IMG/VR virus record: IMGVR_UViG_3300043399_001247
Location: 1 to 50,703 of that record
From: a virus
Reading direction: 5' to 3' (one strand)
DNA: 50,703 nucleotides
Made by a program: the position numbers and the translations under genes. Positions 37,065-46,226 of this stretch are shown here, one piece after another. Under the pieces are notes generated by a model. It had not been told where the DNA came from. It ran no database searches and was given only the letters and a program-made list of their open reading frames with translations. Numbering within the stretch: position 1 is the stretch's first letter; every line of letters begins with the position of its first letter.

Positions 37065-37460
37065 TCAGATGAATGCTCGGATCGCCAACGGGTCGCCCGT
37101 CACGCGGCCGATGATGTCGAGGTCGTTGAAGATGCAAAACAGCGCCTCTTCTCCATCCTTGTTTGGAACAGACCAGCGGTCGCCGCCGTACTTGGCTACG
37201 CGGACGTACTCACCCGGGGCGCACCAGCTTCCTTCAGGCCACGAATCCATCGTGTTCCGGTTCTTGAACGCCAGCGGGCCAACAGAGATGACCTTGGCGA
37301 TCTGGGTGTTCCAACGCTCGGTGTCTCGAGAGCCGTTGTCGATGATGATGCCGGAAGCAGTTTTGGTCTTTGGAGTTCTGATTTGCACCAGAACGCGCGA
37401 TCCAAACGGCTGGATGCCGGGATCAATTTCCGGAAATGCTTCCTTCAGTTCTTCGCTCAT
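37065..37460 (-). CDS. GroES-like co-chaperonin
   Basis: 131 residues. The core PFGSRVLVQIRTPKTKTASG, a mobile-loop-like IIIDNGSRDTERWNTQIAKV and VISVGPLAFKNRN, then PGEYVRVAKYGGDRW, follow the GroES beta barrel (about 95 residues) with short extensions. It probably helps the host GroEL fold the capsid protein, as phage co-chaperonins do. The loop and length differ from host GroES, so it is a phage version. It is encoded between an HNH endonuclease and the scaffold region. Confidence 0.8.
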   Translation of the reverse strand: MSEELKEAFPEIDPGIQPFGSRVLVQIRTPKTKTASGIIIDNGSRDTERWNTQIAKVISVGPLAFKNRNTMDSWPEGSWCAPGEYVRVAKYGGDRWSVPNKDGEEALFCIFNDLDIIGRVTGDPLAIRAFI

Positions 37461-38031
37461 TGTCTTCTGCTCCTTTCAGCAGGTTGAGTTTTTGATGCTG
37501 ATTGCGCTTTGTCGCGGACAACTTCGCTTTTTGTTCAGCTGTCCAGACCCTTCCAGGCTTGCCTTTCATGGCGGCAGAACGAGCAGCGCGGCTCTCGTCC
37601 GTCCAGCTTCTACCGCGCATGGCGGCAGAGCGCTTGGCCCGAAAATCGTCGTCCGCCCACTGCGCAGACACAACGCGGGAGCGGGATTGGTTTTGGTCGC
37701 TCGTCCAGGAGCGGCCCTTGAATCGCCTTGAGGTCGCTTCGCTCATCGCGCGCTTGATCCAACCATAGATCCGGTTGCAACTGCGTGCGTTTGTCGGGCT
37801 TATCGCCATCATATTCGCGGCCAAAACCAAAGCGATCACGCCCGGATTCATTTTGACAAGCAACTGATGGGCGACGTAATGCTCTTCCGGCGTCAACTCG
37901 ACAAGGTTGTCCGCTTCGTCGCTGCCGCCAATGCAGCGCGGCTTGATGTGGTGGCGCTCGGTGTAGCCTTCTGGGCGAGAGCGCAGCCTGGCACGCTCGA
38001 TCAGCTTGCCGTAATGAAGTTCGTAGTTCAC
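37423..38031 (-). CDS. HNH homing endonuclease
   Basis: 202 residues with GTG start at 38031. The HNH motif is YTERHHIKPRCIGGSDEADN followed by LVELTPEEHYVAHQLLVKMN, with the paired His, Asn and His of the nuclease. The C-terminal half repeats short basic NUMOD-like units (FKGRSWTSDQNQSR; MRGRSWTDESRAARS; KGKPGRVWTAEQKAKLS). It is a free-standing selfish element. Its 3' end overlaps the first 38 bp of the GroES-like gene, so it is expressed with the head genes and has not disrupted them. Confidence 0.9.
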   Translation of the reverse strand: MNYELHYGKLIERARLRSRPEGYTERHHIKPRCIGGSDEADNLVELTPEEHYVAHQLLVKMNPGVIALVLAANMMAISPTNARSCNRIYGWIKRAMSEATSRRFKGRSWTSDQNQSRSRVVSAQWADDDFRAKRSAAMRGRSWTDESRAARSAAMKGKPGRVWTAEQKAKLSATKRNQHQKLNLLKGAEDNERRTEGSISGN

Positions 38032-38225
38032 AAGTCTGGATCGCCGTCGCGTTCGTCCTTGATCAGGTCCAGCAGCGTGTTGATGGCTGCTTCGTACCCG
38101 TTGACCATGCCGGTGCGGTAGCCGTATTCGAACGCGTCGCGCTGCAGCGGCCGAGTGAGGCCTTCGAGCGCGAACTCGGCTTGCCGCGCCTTCAGCGCGT
38201 TGAGCAACCGTTGCTCAATGTTCAT
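38028..38225 (-). CDS. Small hypothetical protein
   Basis: 65 residues, ATG 38225. It is helical: MNIEQRLLNALKARQAEFAL, then FEYGYRTGMVNGYEAAINTL and an acidic tail. Small proteins of this look appear downstream of portal genes. It overlaps the genes on both sides by 4 bp. No function is known. Confidence 0.65.
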   Translation of the reverse strand: MNIEQRLLNALKARQAEFALEGLTRPLQRDAFEYGYRTGMVNGYEAAINTLLDLIKDERDGDPDL

Positions 38226-38362
38226 GCGGGGGTGCGCGGACCGGCGGGCGGGGCCGGGGGCAGCGACTTGCCGTCCACGGGCAGCCCAGCGGCCATGCGG
38301 TGCTTTTGCTTCACCGCGCCGTTGTTCATCGGCACTTGCGCGTTGTTGGGGGTATCAGCCAT
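38222..38362 (-). CDS. Very small Pro-rich protein downstream of portal
   Basis: 46 residues starting at ATG 38362, with AGGAGAAATCGC upstream, a good ribosome site. The sequence is MADTPNNAQVPMNNGAVKQK and then a PPAPPAGPRTPA-rich end, so it is probably disordered. Its ATGA overlap with the next gene and good start support it, although it is short. No function is known. Confidence 0.55.
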   Translation of the reverse strand: MADTPNNAQVPMNNGAVKQKHRMAAGLPVDGKSLPPAPPAGPRTPA

Positions 38363-38377
38363 TGCGATTTCTCCTGG

Positions 38378-40861
38378 TTAAGGGTTTGGGTTCACACCGG
38401 TGCCCGTGCTCACCGAGAAGCGCTCGCCGGTGGCAATTTCCATGTTGGCGAGCGTGAGCGCGGTGTTGTTGTCGGCGTTGTTCATGCTGACGCGGGCGGC
38501 CAGCTCTTGCTGAGTGCGCTGGTTCTCGGCTTCTTGCCGCAGCAGCTCGCGCTCGACCTCGGCCTTGCGGTCGGCCTCTTTCTGCGCAGCGTTGACCTGA
38601 GCGGTTTGTTGCTGCAGCGCGAGGCGCGCCTGATCGCTCTGAGCGCGTTGGGCCAGGGCGGCTTGTTGCACCTGCGCGTTGAGCTGAGCGACTTGCATCG
38701 AGTTGTCGGGCGGCATGGGCGGTTGCGGCTTGAACTGCTGGGCGACCTGGTCCAGCTGCGCCAGCTGTTGAACGAAGCCGCCGAGTTGCTGCTCGATGAA
38801 CTGTTGCACCTGCAGGATCACGGCCACCTGTTCCTCGGCTTCCTTCTGGATCAGGTTGTCGCGCTGCGCCTTGTCGACGGCGTCGTGCGCTTCGGCCAGG
38901 TAGTAGTTCAACAGGTGGTCCCGCAGGTGCGTGGCCATCGGGTACAGGTACGTCCGCGCGATCACCGGGTTCTGCCCGAACACGGGCGACGCGGCGAACG
39001 CCATGTGCGCCTTCAGGTGCGCAATGTGGTCCTGCATCGGCAACACGTAGACGGGCCGCCCCATGGTCGCGGCGACGTTCTCGCTGACCGGGTCGATGTC
39101 TTCGCTGGCGGGCTTGGGTTGCAACACCTCGTCCGTCGAGACCTTCATCTGGCGGAGGAACATCTCCTCCACCTTCCGCTGGTCGTACATACCCGGCAGC
39201 AACGCCGCGCGCTGCATGATCGCTTGCGTCTGAGCGAAGCGCTGCGCGTCGCTGAAGATCTCCGGGTCGCTCACCGGCACCACGTCCATGGGGCCGTCGA
39301 AGTCGGCGGGATTGATCTCGATCGCGTCGCCGAGCTGCTGCTTCAGGTCTTCTTCGTTCAGGTAGGCCGAGTTGATGCGGTGCAGCACCTTGAACAACCG
39401 GCTCATCGACGCGTGCATGCGCGCGTGGATCGAGCTGAACACCACCATGCCCTGCTCGATGAGCGCCATGGTGGTGCCGACCGGGGCGTTGGCGTTCTGG
39501 TCGGAGAGCTTTTCGAACGAGGTTTGCACCACGCCCTTGCCCGCGTCCACCAGGAAGCCCAGCAAGCTGAACAGAGTAGGCGACGGGCCCGGGAACGGCA
39601 TCGGCATCACGAGCTTGCGGATGTCGTCGATCATCGCGCCGCCCTCGATCTCGGCGACCTCGGTCGGCTGCACGTTCAGGGTCTGGCCGGAGGGGCCGCC
39701 CTTGAGCTTCAGGACGGTGGGGACGTTCTGGATGTGGGCGCTGTCCAGCAAGGCGCGCAGCGCGCCGGTCGCCGCGCCAGAGAGGCCGCCGATCATGTGC
39801 GTGAGGCCGATCGGGTACGCGCCGCGCCAGGGCACGAAGCCGAACTCGACGATCCAGTCGAGCTGTTCCTTGGCTGCGTCGTCCAAATCCCAGTTGCGGT
39901 ACAGCGCCAGCGCCTGCATCGAGCTCTTGTCGATGGAGAGGATGTAAGGCTCCATCCCGTCGCCGAAGTCGAGGTAAGTGTACACCTCCAACACCGTGCG
40001 CAACCCGTCTTCGTTGTAGGCGGATTGCTTGCGGCCTTCGATCTTGTCGTTGGCCTTGGACGCCTTGCTGAACTCCGGCTCCGAGGGCGCGCCCAGGTTC
40101 ACGTCGCGGTAGAGGCCTGCGGCCACGCGCTTGTTGTACGTGAAGTCGGTGATGTACTGCACGTGCGTCTTGCGCTCGGCAGTGTAGAAGTTGGTCGCTG
40201 CGAAGGGCAGCAGCATGTCGTCGATCGGCACAAACTCCACGTCCGGCCGCCGGTGCTGCGGATTCCACATCGCCTTCAGGTATTGGCCCCCGCCCAACGG
40301 CAGCTGCGTCGTGAGCTGCTCGAGCTCGGCGCGGAAATTCTGGATCTGCTCGGTGGCCTGCCAGTTCATGAAGTCGGCCTTGCGCTGCGCCTTGAGCACC
40401 TTGTCGCGCTCTTGCTCGCCCAAGATCTTCGACTTCACCGGGCCGGTGGGCGGGAACAGCTCCTTCATCGCGCGGGCGCTGAAGTCCACGCACGCTTCGA
40501 CCAACATCGGGTGCACGACCTTGTTCGCGCCGCTGAACTGAGCGCCCCCGGGCGCGTCGTCGCCGAGCCCTGTGCGGCGCAAGCCCTCCTCGTAGAGCTT
40601 GTCGCGCTTTTCGCGCGCTTCCTTGTCCTTTTCGATCTTGTCGAGCAGGTCACTGACGTAGCCGCTCAGGGCGGATTGGTCCACCTCGTCGACGATGTTG
40701 GCAAAGTGGTCCTGCGCCGCGCGCTCTTGCGCGACCGCCTCCATGCGCACGACCGCGCCGCCGTCTTCGGTGTCCTCGATTTCGAGCTCGTCGTCTTCGA
40801 ACTCGACTGATTCACCTTCCTCGGGCAGACCCAGGTCGTCGTCTTCTGTCATTTCAGCCAT
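38378..40861 (-). CDS. Portal protein
   Basis: 827 residues, the large size of portals of P22/SU10-type phages. The core carries KVVHPMLVEACVDFSARAMK, LYRDVNLGAP, WDLDDAAKEQLDWIVEFGFV and the block AYPIGLTHMIGGLSGAATGA with ALLDSAHIQNVPTVLKLKGG. The last 170 residues are Gln/Ala-rich helix, the barrel seen in long portals, which extends into the head. ATG 40861 with AGGAAA 6 bp upstream fits; the second ATG at 40852 is possible. It forms the dodecameric gate through which DNA enters and leaves. Confidence 0.88.
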   Translation of the reverse strand: MAEMTEDDDLGLPEEGESVEFEDDELEIEDTEDGGAVVRMEAVAQERAAQDHFANIVDEVDQSALSGYVSDLLDKIEKDKEAREKRDKLYEEGLRRTGLGDDAPGGAQFSGANKVVHPMLVEACVDFSARAMKELFPPTGPVKSKILGEQERDKVLKAQRKADFMNWQATEQIQNFRAELEQLTTQLPLGGGQYLKAMWNPQHRRPDVEFVPIDDMLLPFAATNFYTAERKTHVQYITDFTYNKRVAAGLYRDVNLGAPSEPEFSKASKANDKIEGRKQSAYNEDGLRTVLEVYTYLDFGDGMEPYILSIDKSSMQALALYRNWDLDDAAKEQLDWIVEFGFVPWRGAYPIGLTHMIGGLSGAATGALRALLDSAHIQNVPTVLKLKGGPSGQTLNVQPTEVAEIEGGAMIDDIRKLVMPMPFPGPSPTLFSLLGFLVDAGKGVVQTSFEKLSDQNANAPVGTTMALIEQGMVVFSSIHARMHASMSRLFKVLHRINSAYLNEEDLKQQLGDAIEINPADFDGPMDVVPVSDPEIFSDAQRFAQTQAIMQRAALLPGMYDQRKVEEMFLRQMKVSTDEVLQPKPASEDIDPVSENVAATMGRPVYVLPMQDHIAHLKAHMAFAASPVFGQNPVIARTYLYPMATHLRDHLLNYYLAEAHDAVDKAQRDNLIQKEAEEQVAVILQVQQFIEQQLGGFVQQLAQLDQVAQQFKPQPPMPPDNSMQVAQLNAQVQQAALAQRAQSDQARLALQQQTAQVNAAQKEADRKAEVERELLRQEAENQRTQQELAARVSMNNADNNTALTLANMEIATGERFSVSTGTGVNPNP

Positions 40862-43100
40862 AAATTTCCTCGCTGAGCTTCTGCGCCAAGGCGTCGATTG
40901 TCGCCGGGTCATAGCTGTCTGTCCCCGGCGCAGATGTGTTCACTGAGCCGCCCCGGGCGAACGGGATGAAGTCCGGCCCCTCGTCGGCGCGGCCTTGCGG
41001 ACGCGGCGGCTCCCAATCTGGGAACAGGTCGGGCATCTCGCCGGGTTGACGCGGAGAGGCGGGTGCGGAAGGCAGCGTTGTGCGGCCGTATTGTTCGAGC
41101 AGCGGCGTGAGCTCGTCCTGCGTGACGTAGCGAGGCACGTCCACCCCTGCAGCCTTCATCCGCTGACCCAGGTCGCTGGCCGGGTCCAAGGGGATGAGGG
41201 CGGCGTTGTCCAGGTCTTGCACGCGGCTCCACTTGCCGCTCTTGACGAAGTCGTGCACAAACGGCAGCAGCGCGGCGTCCGGTTCGTCCGCGTACCCCGT
41301 GCCCTTGTGGCGCAGGCGCTGCATGGTGTCCTTCTTGCCGGAGCCTTTGATTTGAATGATCTCGTCTGCTTCATCACCATACGAAGCAAACTCCGGCTTC
41401 AACCGAGCGTACACCTCGTCGTAAATCGCTTCTATTGAACGTGCATCGCCTGCGTCTTTCAAAGCCCAAGATTCGTTCTCCGCTGCACGGCGCAACTCTT
41501 CTTCGCTTCCTTCCGCAACAATCTTTTTCCCTCCAGGACGCACCTCGATCGTCACTTGTGGCTGCCCCTTCTTGTCGCGCAAGGAGAAGATGCGGGTGGA
41601 GCCGAGCGCGACGTCCTCACAGTAATCGCCCACGCAGTTGCCCATCAGGTCGCCCTCGCGCTTGAGGGCGCGTTCGAGGGCGTCGAGGTTGCCGGGTTCG
41701 TCGGGCGTCGCGCCGCGCTGGCGCAGGGCGTAGGTGGCGCGCGCTTCGTCCATCGCGCCGGGCACATCCAGGTCGTAGCCTTCTTGCCCGAGCCATTGCT
41801 GGAATTTTTTGTCGTTGACGTCGGGCAGGTCTTCTGCGCCGACACCTTTGGGCATCTTCAACTCCACCCAGCGCATGCCCGCCTCGGGGTATTCCTTGAA
41901 CACCTGGATCGCGGGGTTGGCGAGCTCGGCTTGTTCGTCGAGCCAGGCCTTGTACGAATCGAGCTTCTCGATCGCTTGCGGCAGAGAGGTCTTCTTCAAG
42001 TCCTCAGGCTTGAGCCGCATGTTGCGCGGGAGATTCTCGCCAGCGGCGAGCATTTCGCGCAGACCTTGCGTGATCACGTCCAAGCCCATGTCGCCCGCGC
42101 CGCCCGTGATCTCGTGCACGCGAGTGCCCGGGGGCAGATCCTTGAGCCAAGGGTTCTGGCGCATGAGCTCGGGCACGCCGCCATATTTCTTGAGCAGCTG
42201 CTCAACGGTCGGGTTGTCGACCATCGAGTCAGCAATGTTCTCCCACCCTGCAGCGCGGCGCATCGAGGCGAACTGTTCTTCGGAGAGGGGCGCGGTGGCG
42301 CTTTGCAACGGCTCGAGCGAGACACCCTCCTCCGGGAAGCCCGCAGCCTTGCGCCGGGAGATCACTTCCTCCGGCACCCAGCCCTCCGCCATCATCAGGT
42401 CTTCCGACGGCAATGGGTGAACACCGCGCGAGGCCAGTGTGCGCAGCGAGTCGACGGGTGTCGCCAGCTCGTTGCGCAGGTAGTTGCCCAGCTTCTGTTC
42501 GACCCAGTCGTTGAGCGCGCTGGCGGGCGCTTTTGAACGAGCCTCAGCGATGCGCGCGGGCATGTCCTCTTCCGGCACGTCCAGGGCGCGCATCATCTGG
42601 CGCCAACTCTCTTGCGTCGGCTCCCTGACCTTGAGCGGCTCCAGTGTGCGCTCGACCGTGCCGGCGAGCCAGTTGCCGCCCCGGGGCTTCACGACGTTCA
42701 CGGGCGGTTGCCCAGCGGCCATGACGAAGTCGCGCCCCGCCTTGCGCACGGCCCCAGGAGCGCCAGCGATGAGCCGCAGGGGCGAGCCGGGGCCGCCGTA
42801 GAAGCCGCCCGCCAGCTGCGCAGCGCCCGTGAAGGCGCGGCCCGTCGGGGAGGCCTGGCTGATGGCGCGGCCCGGCAGTCGGCGCTCGACGTCCTCGCTC
42901 GTGGGCAGGACGGTCTCTTCGCTCAGGCCGGGGAGCATGCGCACGAACGACTCAATGTCGCCCGGCGCGCCCAGCACGCCTGAGGCGAACCCGCGCAGCG
43001 CGGAAAGCGGCGCGTCGGCCGCAGCGCGCCGGTCGTTGAGCTCCGGGCGGCGACGCCCGGCGGAGCGGTAGCCTATGAATGGGCGTTGTTCATCGGCCAT
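40854..43100 (-). CDS. Large virion-cluster protein with PcfJ-like domain
   Basis: 748 residues from ATG 43100 (AAGGAG about 10 bp upstream). The N-terminal 140 residues are Gly/Pro/Arg rich with a short hydrophobic region, similar to the beginning of ejection proteins. Around residues 485-525 lies NCVGDYCEDVALGSTRIFSL followed by RDKKGQPQVTIEVRPG, the hallmark of PcfJ-like domains, which are known from conjugative plasmids and phages. Downstream come IIQIKGSGKKD and a PFVHDFVKSGKW segment. The domain's activity is not known. Position between terminase and portal suggests an injected or head-bound protein. Confidence 0.65.
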   Translation of the reverse strand: MADEQRPFIGYRSAGRRRPELNDRRAAADAPLSALRGFASGVLGAPGDIESFVRMLPGLSEETVLPTSEDVERRLPGRAISQASPTGRAFTGAAQLAGGFYGGPGSPLRLIAGAPGAVRKAGRDFVMAAGQPPVNVVKPRGGNWLAGTVERTLEPLKVREPTQESWRQMMRALDVPEEDMPARIAEARSKAPASALNDWVEQKLGNYLRNELATPVDSLRTLASRGVHPLPSEDLMMAEGWVPEEVISRRKAAGFPEEGVSLEPLQSATAPLSEEQFASMRRAAGWENIADSMVDNPTVEQLLKKYGGVPELMRQNPWLKDLPPGTRVHEITGGAGDMGLDVITQGLREMLAAGENLPRNMRLKPEDLKKTSLPQAIEKLDSYKAWLDEQAELANPAIQVFKEYPEAGMRWVELKMPKGVGAEDLPDVNDKKFQQWLGQEGYDLDVPGAMDEARATYALRQRGATPDEPGNLDALERALKREGDLMGNCVGDYCEDVALGSTRIFSLRDKKGQPQVTIEVRPGGKKIVAEGSEEELRRAAENESWALKDAGDARSIEAIYDEVYARLKPEFASYGDEADEIIQIKGSGKKDTMQRLRHKGTGYADEPDAALLPFVHDFVKSGKWSRVQDLDNAALIPLDPASDLGQRMKAAGVDVPRYVTQDELTPLLEQYGRTTLPSAPASPRQPGEMPDLFPDWEPPRPQGRADEGPDFIPFARGGSVNTSAPGTDSYDPATIDALAQKLSEEIYG

Positions 43101-43728
43101 GGCAAGCACACTCCTTCATCTGGGCCAGCCCGCCTCGGGCTTTGTTCACTGATCCGCCGCCAGCGTAATCGTACTTGGCCGCAATGGGCTTCGAGGGTAC
43201 AACTGCGACGCCAGGCTTGAACATGGTGGACGGGCGCTCAGCAGCGGCTTGCACAAGGTCTTCCAGCTCGCGCTGACTGCGAGCCCGTGCCGCGAGAGCG
43301 AGCCCGACCCGGTTGTTGTGCAGGTCGTACTCGTAATCCTCAGGCATCTTGCCGAGACCCAGCGCGTAGCGCAATGCGTACAAGGGTGACTCTTTCCACT
43401 CGTGGAGCTTGCCCAAGAACTCGGCGACACCAGGCGTGTACTTGCGCGCGGCAGTGCCCGCAGCGAGCATGTGCCGAGCGGCGTCGCGCTGGTCGTCTAC
43501 TCCGCTTTGACCGGGGTACATGTCCCCGGCGACATGCTTGGCGTAGTCTGACAGGCCGATCAGCGTCGGAGGCTTCACCTCGCCACCCTCGGCGTACTTG
43601 CCCGAGCGCTTGTCGGCGGCCATGAAGTCGCGGCCGACGGAGGGCTTGATTCCGACCTTCTTGGCGAAGGCGGGTGAGTGGGCGACTGCGGCCATCAGGC
43701 GGTGCTGTGCGGGGCTGCTGGAGGGCAT
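43090..43728 (-). CDS. Conserved phage protein with MPSSSPAQHRLM start
   Basis: 212 residues. The N terminus MPSSSPAQHRLMAAVAHSPA followed by FAKKVGIKPSVGRDFMAADK is very typical of a phage family encoded beside terminase and portal genes. The middle region (DDQRDAARHMLAAGTAARKY then TPGVAEFLGKLHEW and YEYDLHNNRVGLALA) is helical and rich in His and Asp, and could be enzymatic. The C terminus carries a GGGSVNKARGGLAQM hinge. ATG 43728 has GGAAGTG upstream and is preferred over the longer reading. Confidence 0.65.
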   Translation of the reverse strand: MPSSSPAQHRLMAAVAHSPAFAKKVGIKPSVGRDFMAADKRSGKYAEGGEVKPPTLIGLSDYAKHVAGDMYPGQSGVDDQRDAARHMLAAGTAARKYTPGVAEFLGKLHEWKESPLYALRYALGLGKMPEDYEYDLHNNRVGLALAARARSQRELEDLVQAAAERPSTMFKPGVAVVPSKPIAAKYDYAGGGSVNKARGGLAQMKECACHGR

Positions 43729-43730
43729 GT

Positions 43731-44627
43731 TCACTTCCTTTCCGAGCGCTCGGCTTCCCACAGGCGCTCGGAAAGCTCGTCGTACGCAGCGCGGTCTTCT
43801 GGCGTAGCCATCCTTGGCCAGCCTTGCTTGCCATAGGGCGCTGTGAGAGCGTTGATCTGCTTGCGCAACGCGGCAGACGGGCTCACAGCCGTTGGAGCGG
43901 GCGGAGCTTGTTCGCTGCCGAAGAGACGCTGATATGTCGTTTCGAACTCTTCCGCTTTTGGAGCGAGCTCATTTTCTTCAACGACAGCGTTCAGCCAGCC
44001 TCGGAAGTTTTCCGGTGTCGGTTCAGAAAACCAAGTGAACTCCGGAGGCGCAGCGCGCATGATCAACTCTGGCGGCAGGTCCTGCGTGGCGCCCTTCAGA
44101 GCGTCCAACAGCTCTTCCGTGTATTCAGAGTCTTGATCCGCGTTCTTGCCCGCCTTGCGCGCAAGGCTGTCGAAATAACGCGCGTCTTCCGGCGACATCA
44201 CAGTTTTGAGCTGCGGGCGCAAATTGCGCCAAAATGCAGCCGCGCCGATGCCTCGACCGCCAATCTCGTCTGCGCTCTCTTCGAACGACCACCACAAGGC
44301 GTCGCGCGTTGCGTGGTCCAGGTCGGTGAGCTTCGGGATTGGAGCGGCCTTCTTGACTGCAGAGCGGACAGCCTGCTTGGCGACCGTGGGGGCGACGGCC
44401 TTGGCCAACGCGCCGAGCGGGCTGACGTCGGTGGCTGCGCCGAAGGCCTGAGCGCCTGCACGCTTGAGCATCTCGCGACGCGTGAGCTCCAGCGGCGCTG
44501 CGGGTTGCTGAGGCAAGACGGCGGGGAGCTGCTCGCCAACGTTGAGCGTTGGGTCGACGAGCTTTGGCGCCTTGGCTTCTTGCCCGGCCTTGAGCATGGA
44601 CCGCAATGCTTTCAAAGGGCCTGCCAT
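43731..44627 (-). CDS. Hypothetical protein with twin-arginine-like N terminus
   Basis: 298 residues. Residues 45-70 contain LTRREMLKRAGAQAFGAATD, which looks like a twin-arginine signal, but it is not at the N terminus and the following hydrophobic stretch is weak. The rest is helical and acidic (DLDHATRDALWWSFEESADE; YQRLFGSEQAPPAP). No enzyme motif is recognised. It sits between the large terminase and the conserved 43728 gene, so a minor head or injected protein is likely. Confidence 0.55.
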   Translation of the reverse strand: MAGPLKALRSMLKAGQEAKAPKLVDPTLNVGEQLPAVLPQQPAAPLELTRREMLKRAGAQAFGAATDVSPLGALAKAVAPTVAKQAVRSAVKKAAPIPKLTDLDHATRDALWWSFEESADEIGGRGIGAAAFWRNLRPQLKTVMSPEDARYFDSLARKAGKNADQDSEYTEELLDALKGATQDLPPELIMRAAPPEFTWFSEPTPENFRGWLNAVVEENELAPKAEEFETTYQRLFGSEQAPPAPTAVSPSAALRKQINALTAPYGKQGWPRMATPEDRAAYDELSERLWEAERSERK

Positions 44628-44648
44628 GACGCGCTCCGTGAGTTTTGT

Positions 44649-46226
44649 TCAGGCTGCATAAGGGTTCACTCGCTCCTTGCGATATTGTTTGGGCTCCTCG
44701 ATCTCACGCGCCTGGGGCAGCTTGAACCAGCCCTCGTCTTTGAGGTAGATTATCGCCTGGGTGAACGTGTCTACGTAGTCGTCGTGTTCAGCGACTGGGA
44801 ACTTCGACAGTTGACGCATAAATGCCGAGGCCCACGTGACCGGCTGCCCGGGGTTCTTGCCGCTCTCGGGGACCCACAACACTCCGAGCTCGAGTGTCGG
44901 AGCGGCCTGATGCGCGCGGCTGACCTTGTCGGCGTTGCCGGGGTTGTAGCCGAGGACGGGCACGCGCGCTTGCCGCAGGTCCTGGATCAGGGACTGGCCC
45001 GAGGCCTTGGCTTCCACCAAGATGCGGTCGGGGCGCTTGGCGCGAGTGATCTGGCCCTTCTGAGCGCCCGTCGTGCCGCCATACTCGGTGGTCCAGTCGT
45101 TGATCACCTTCTTGCGCAGCTCGGGGTACGACAAGTGTTCGTCCCACGCGTCCAGCAGCATCGCGTGGCGCTCGCCCTCGAACGAGAACACGCCGTAGAC
45201 CGTGCACGCGGTCGGGTCGCCGGTCGTCTTCTCAGTGAACGCGCAGTCGTAGCTCTGCAACACAAACTCGAACTGCGGCAGCGTCTTGGCGGCGGGCCAG
45301 AGCCGGAAGTGCTTGGTCTTCAGCATCCCGCCCTCGGCGGGCGTCGGGTCTTGCTGCAGCTGGCCCGAGGCGCCATACGCGCCCAGGAGCTGCTTGAGCC
45401 GCGTGATCTCCTCGGGGCCGAAGCGGTCCGGACAGATCAGCTCGCCCTTCTTCTTGCGCGGGTCGTACGGCCCCAGGAACGTCTTGCGTTGCATGCCGTC
45501 CCATTCGGCCGGAATGCAGATGTGTTCCCAACCACCGATGTCCTCGATGATGTGGCCGCTGACGTCCTTCTGGTGCAGGCGCTGCATGACCGTCACCATG
45601 CAGTCGGCCTTGGGGTTGTTCAGGCGGGTGGACCACACTTGGTCGAACCACTCCAGCGTCGACTCACGCATGGCGTCCGACTGCGCGTCTTGCGCGCCGT
45701 GCGGGTCGTCGAGGATCAACCGCGAGCCGCCCTCGCCGGTCGCCGTGCCGCCCACGGAGGTCGCGATGCGGTAGCCGGTCTTGTCGTTTTCGAAGCGCTG
45801 CTTGGCGTTCTGGTCGCCGCTCAGCGCGAACAGGTGGCCCCAGCGCTCTTGGTACCAGTTGCTCTCGATGAGCCGCCGGGACTTCAAGTTGTCGCGCGTG
45901 CTGAGCGTGCCGCTGTAGCTGGCCGCCAAGAACTTCTGTTCCGGCGACGTGAGCCACTCCCACATCGGCCATGCGACCGAGACGATCGTCGACTTGGAGT
46001 GGCGCGGCGGAATGTTGATCAGCAGCCGCTGGATCTCTCCGGCGCTGACGGCTTCCAAGTGTTCGCAGATCACCTCAATGTGCCAGCTGGGCACGAACGC
46101 CACGCCGGGCTCCATCACGTGCCACGCCTGCTTCACGAACTCGTACAAGCTCGCCGAGGCCGCGCGACGCTGCTGCTCGCGCTGGATCATGTCCAGCAGC
46201 ACGGCGGGGCTGAGCGGGGCGTTCAT
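44649..46226 (-). CDS. Terminase large subunit (TerL)
   Basis: 525 residues. ATPase: Walker A-like PPRHSKST at 73-80 with Lys78, Walker B LILDDPH at 170-176, and the coupling segment VTVMQRLHQKDVSG near 211-224. Nuclease: SYDCAFTEK with Asp327 near the middle, ILVEAKASGQ, and the last acidic cluster AEHDDYVDTFTQA near 480-495. It cuts concatemeric phage DNA and pumps it into the head through the portal. A small terminase candidate lies upstream in the same operon. Confidence 0.94.
   Translation of the reverse strand: MNAPLSPAVLLDMIQREQQRRAASASLYEFVKQAWHVMEPGVAFVPSWHIEVICEHLEAVSAGEIQRLLINIPPRHSKSTIVSVAWPMWEWLTSPEQKFLAASYSGTLSTRDNLKSRRLIESNWYQERWGHLFALSGDQNAKQRFENDKTGYRIATSVGGTATGEGGSRLILDDPHGAQDAQSDAMRESTLEWFDQVWSTRLNNPKADCMVTVMQRLHQKDVSGHIIEDIGGWEHICIPAEWDGMQRKTFLGPYDPRKKKGELICPDRFGPEEITRLKQLLGAYGASGQLQQDPTPAEGGMLKTKHFRLWPAAKTLPQFEFVLQSYDCAFTEKTTGDPTACTVYGVFSFEGERHAMLLDAWDEHLSYPELRKKVINDWTTEYGGTTGAQKGQITRAKRPDRILVEAKASGQSLIQDLRQARVPVLGYNPGNADKVSRAHQAAPTLELGVLWVPESGKNPGQPVTWASAFMRQLSKFPVAEHDDYVDTFTQAIIYLKDEGWFKLPQAREIEEPKQYRKERVNPYAA

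Noticed and set aside
43731-44627. Tat-exported protein
   Set aside because: The RR motif is about 50 residues from the N terminus and the hydrophobic stretch is poor.
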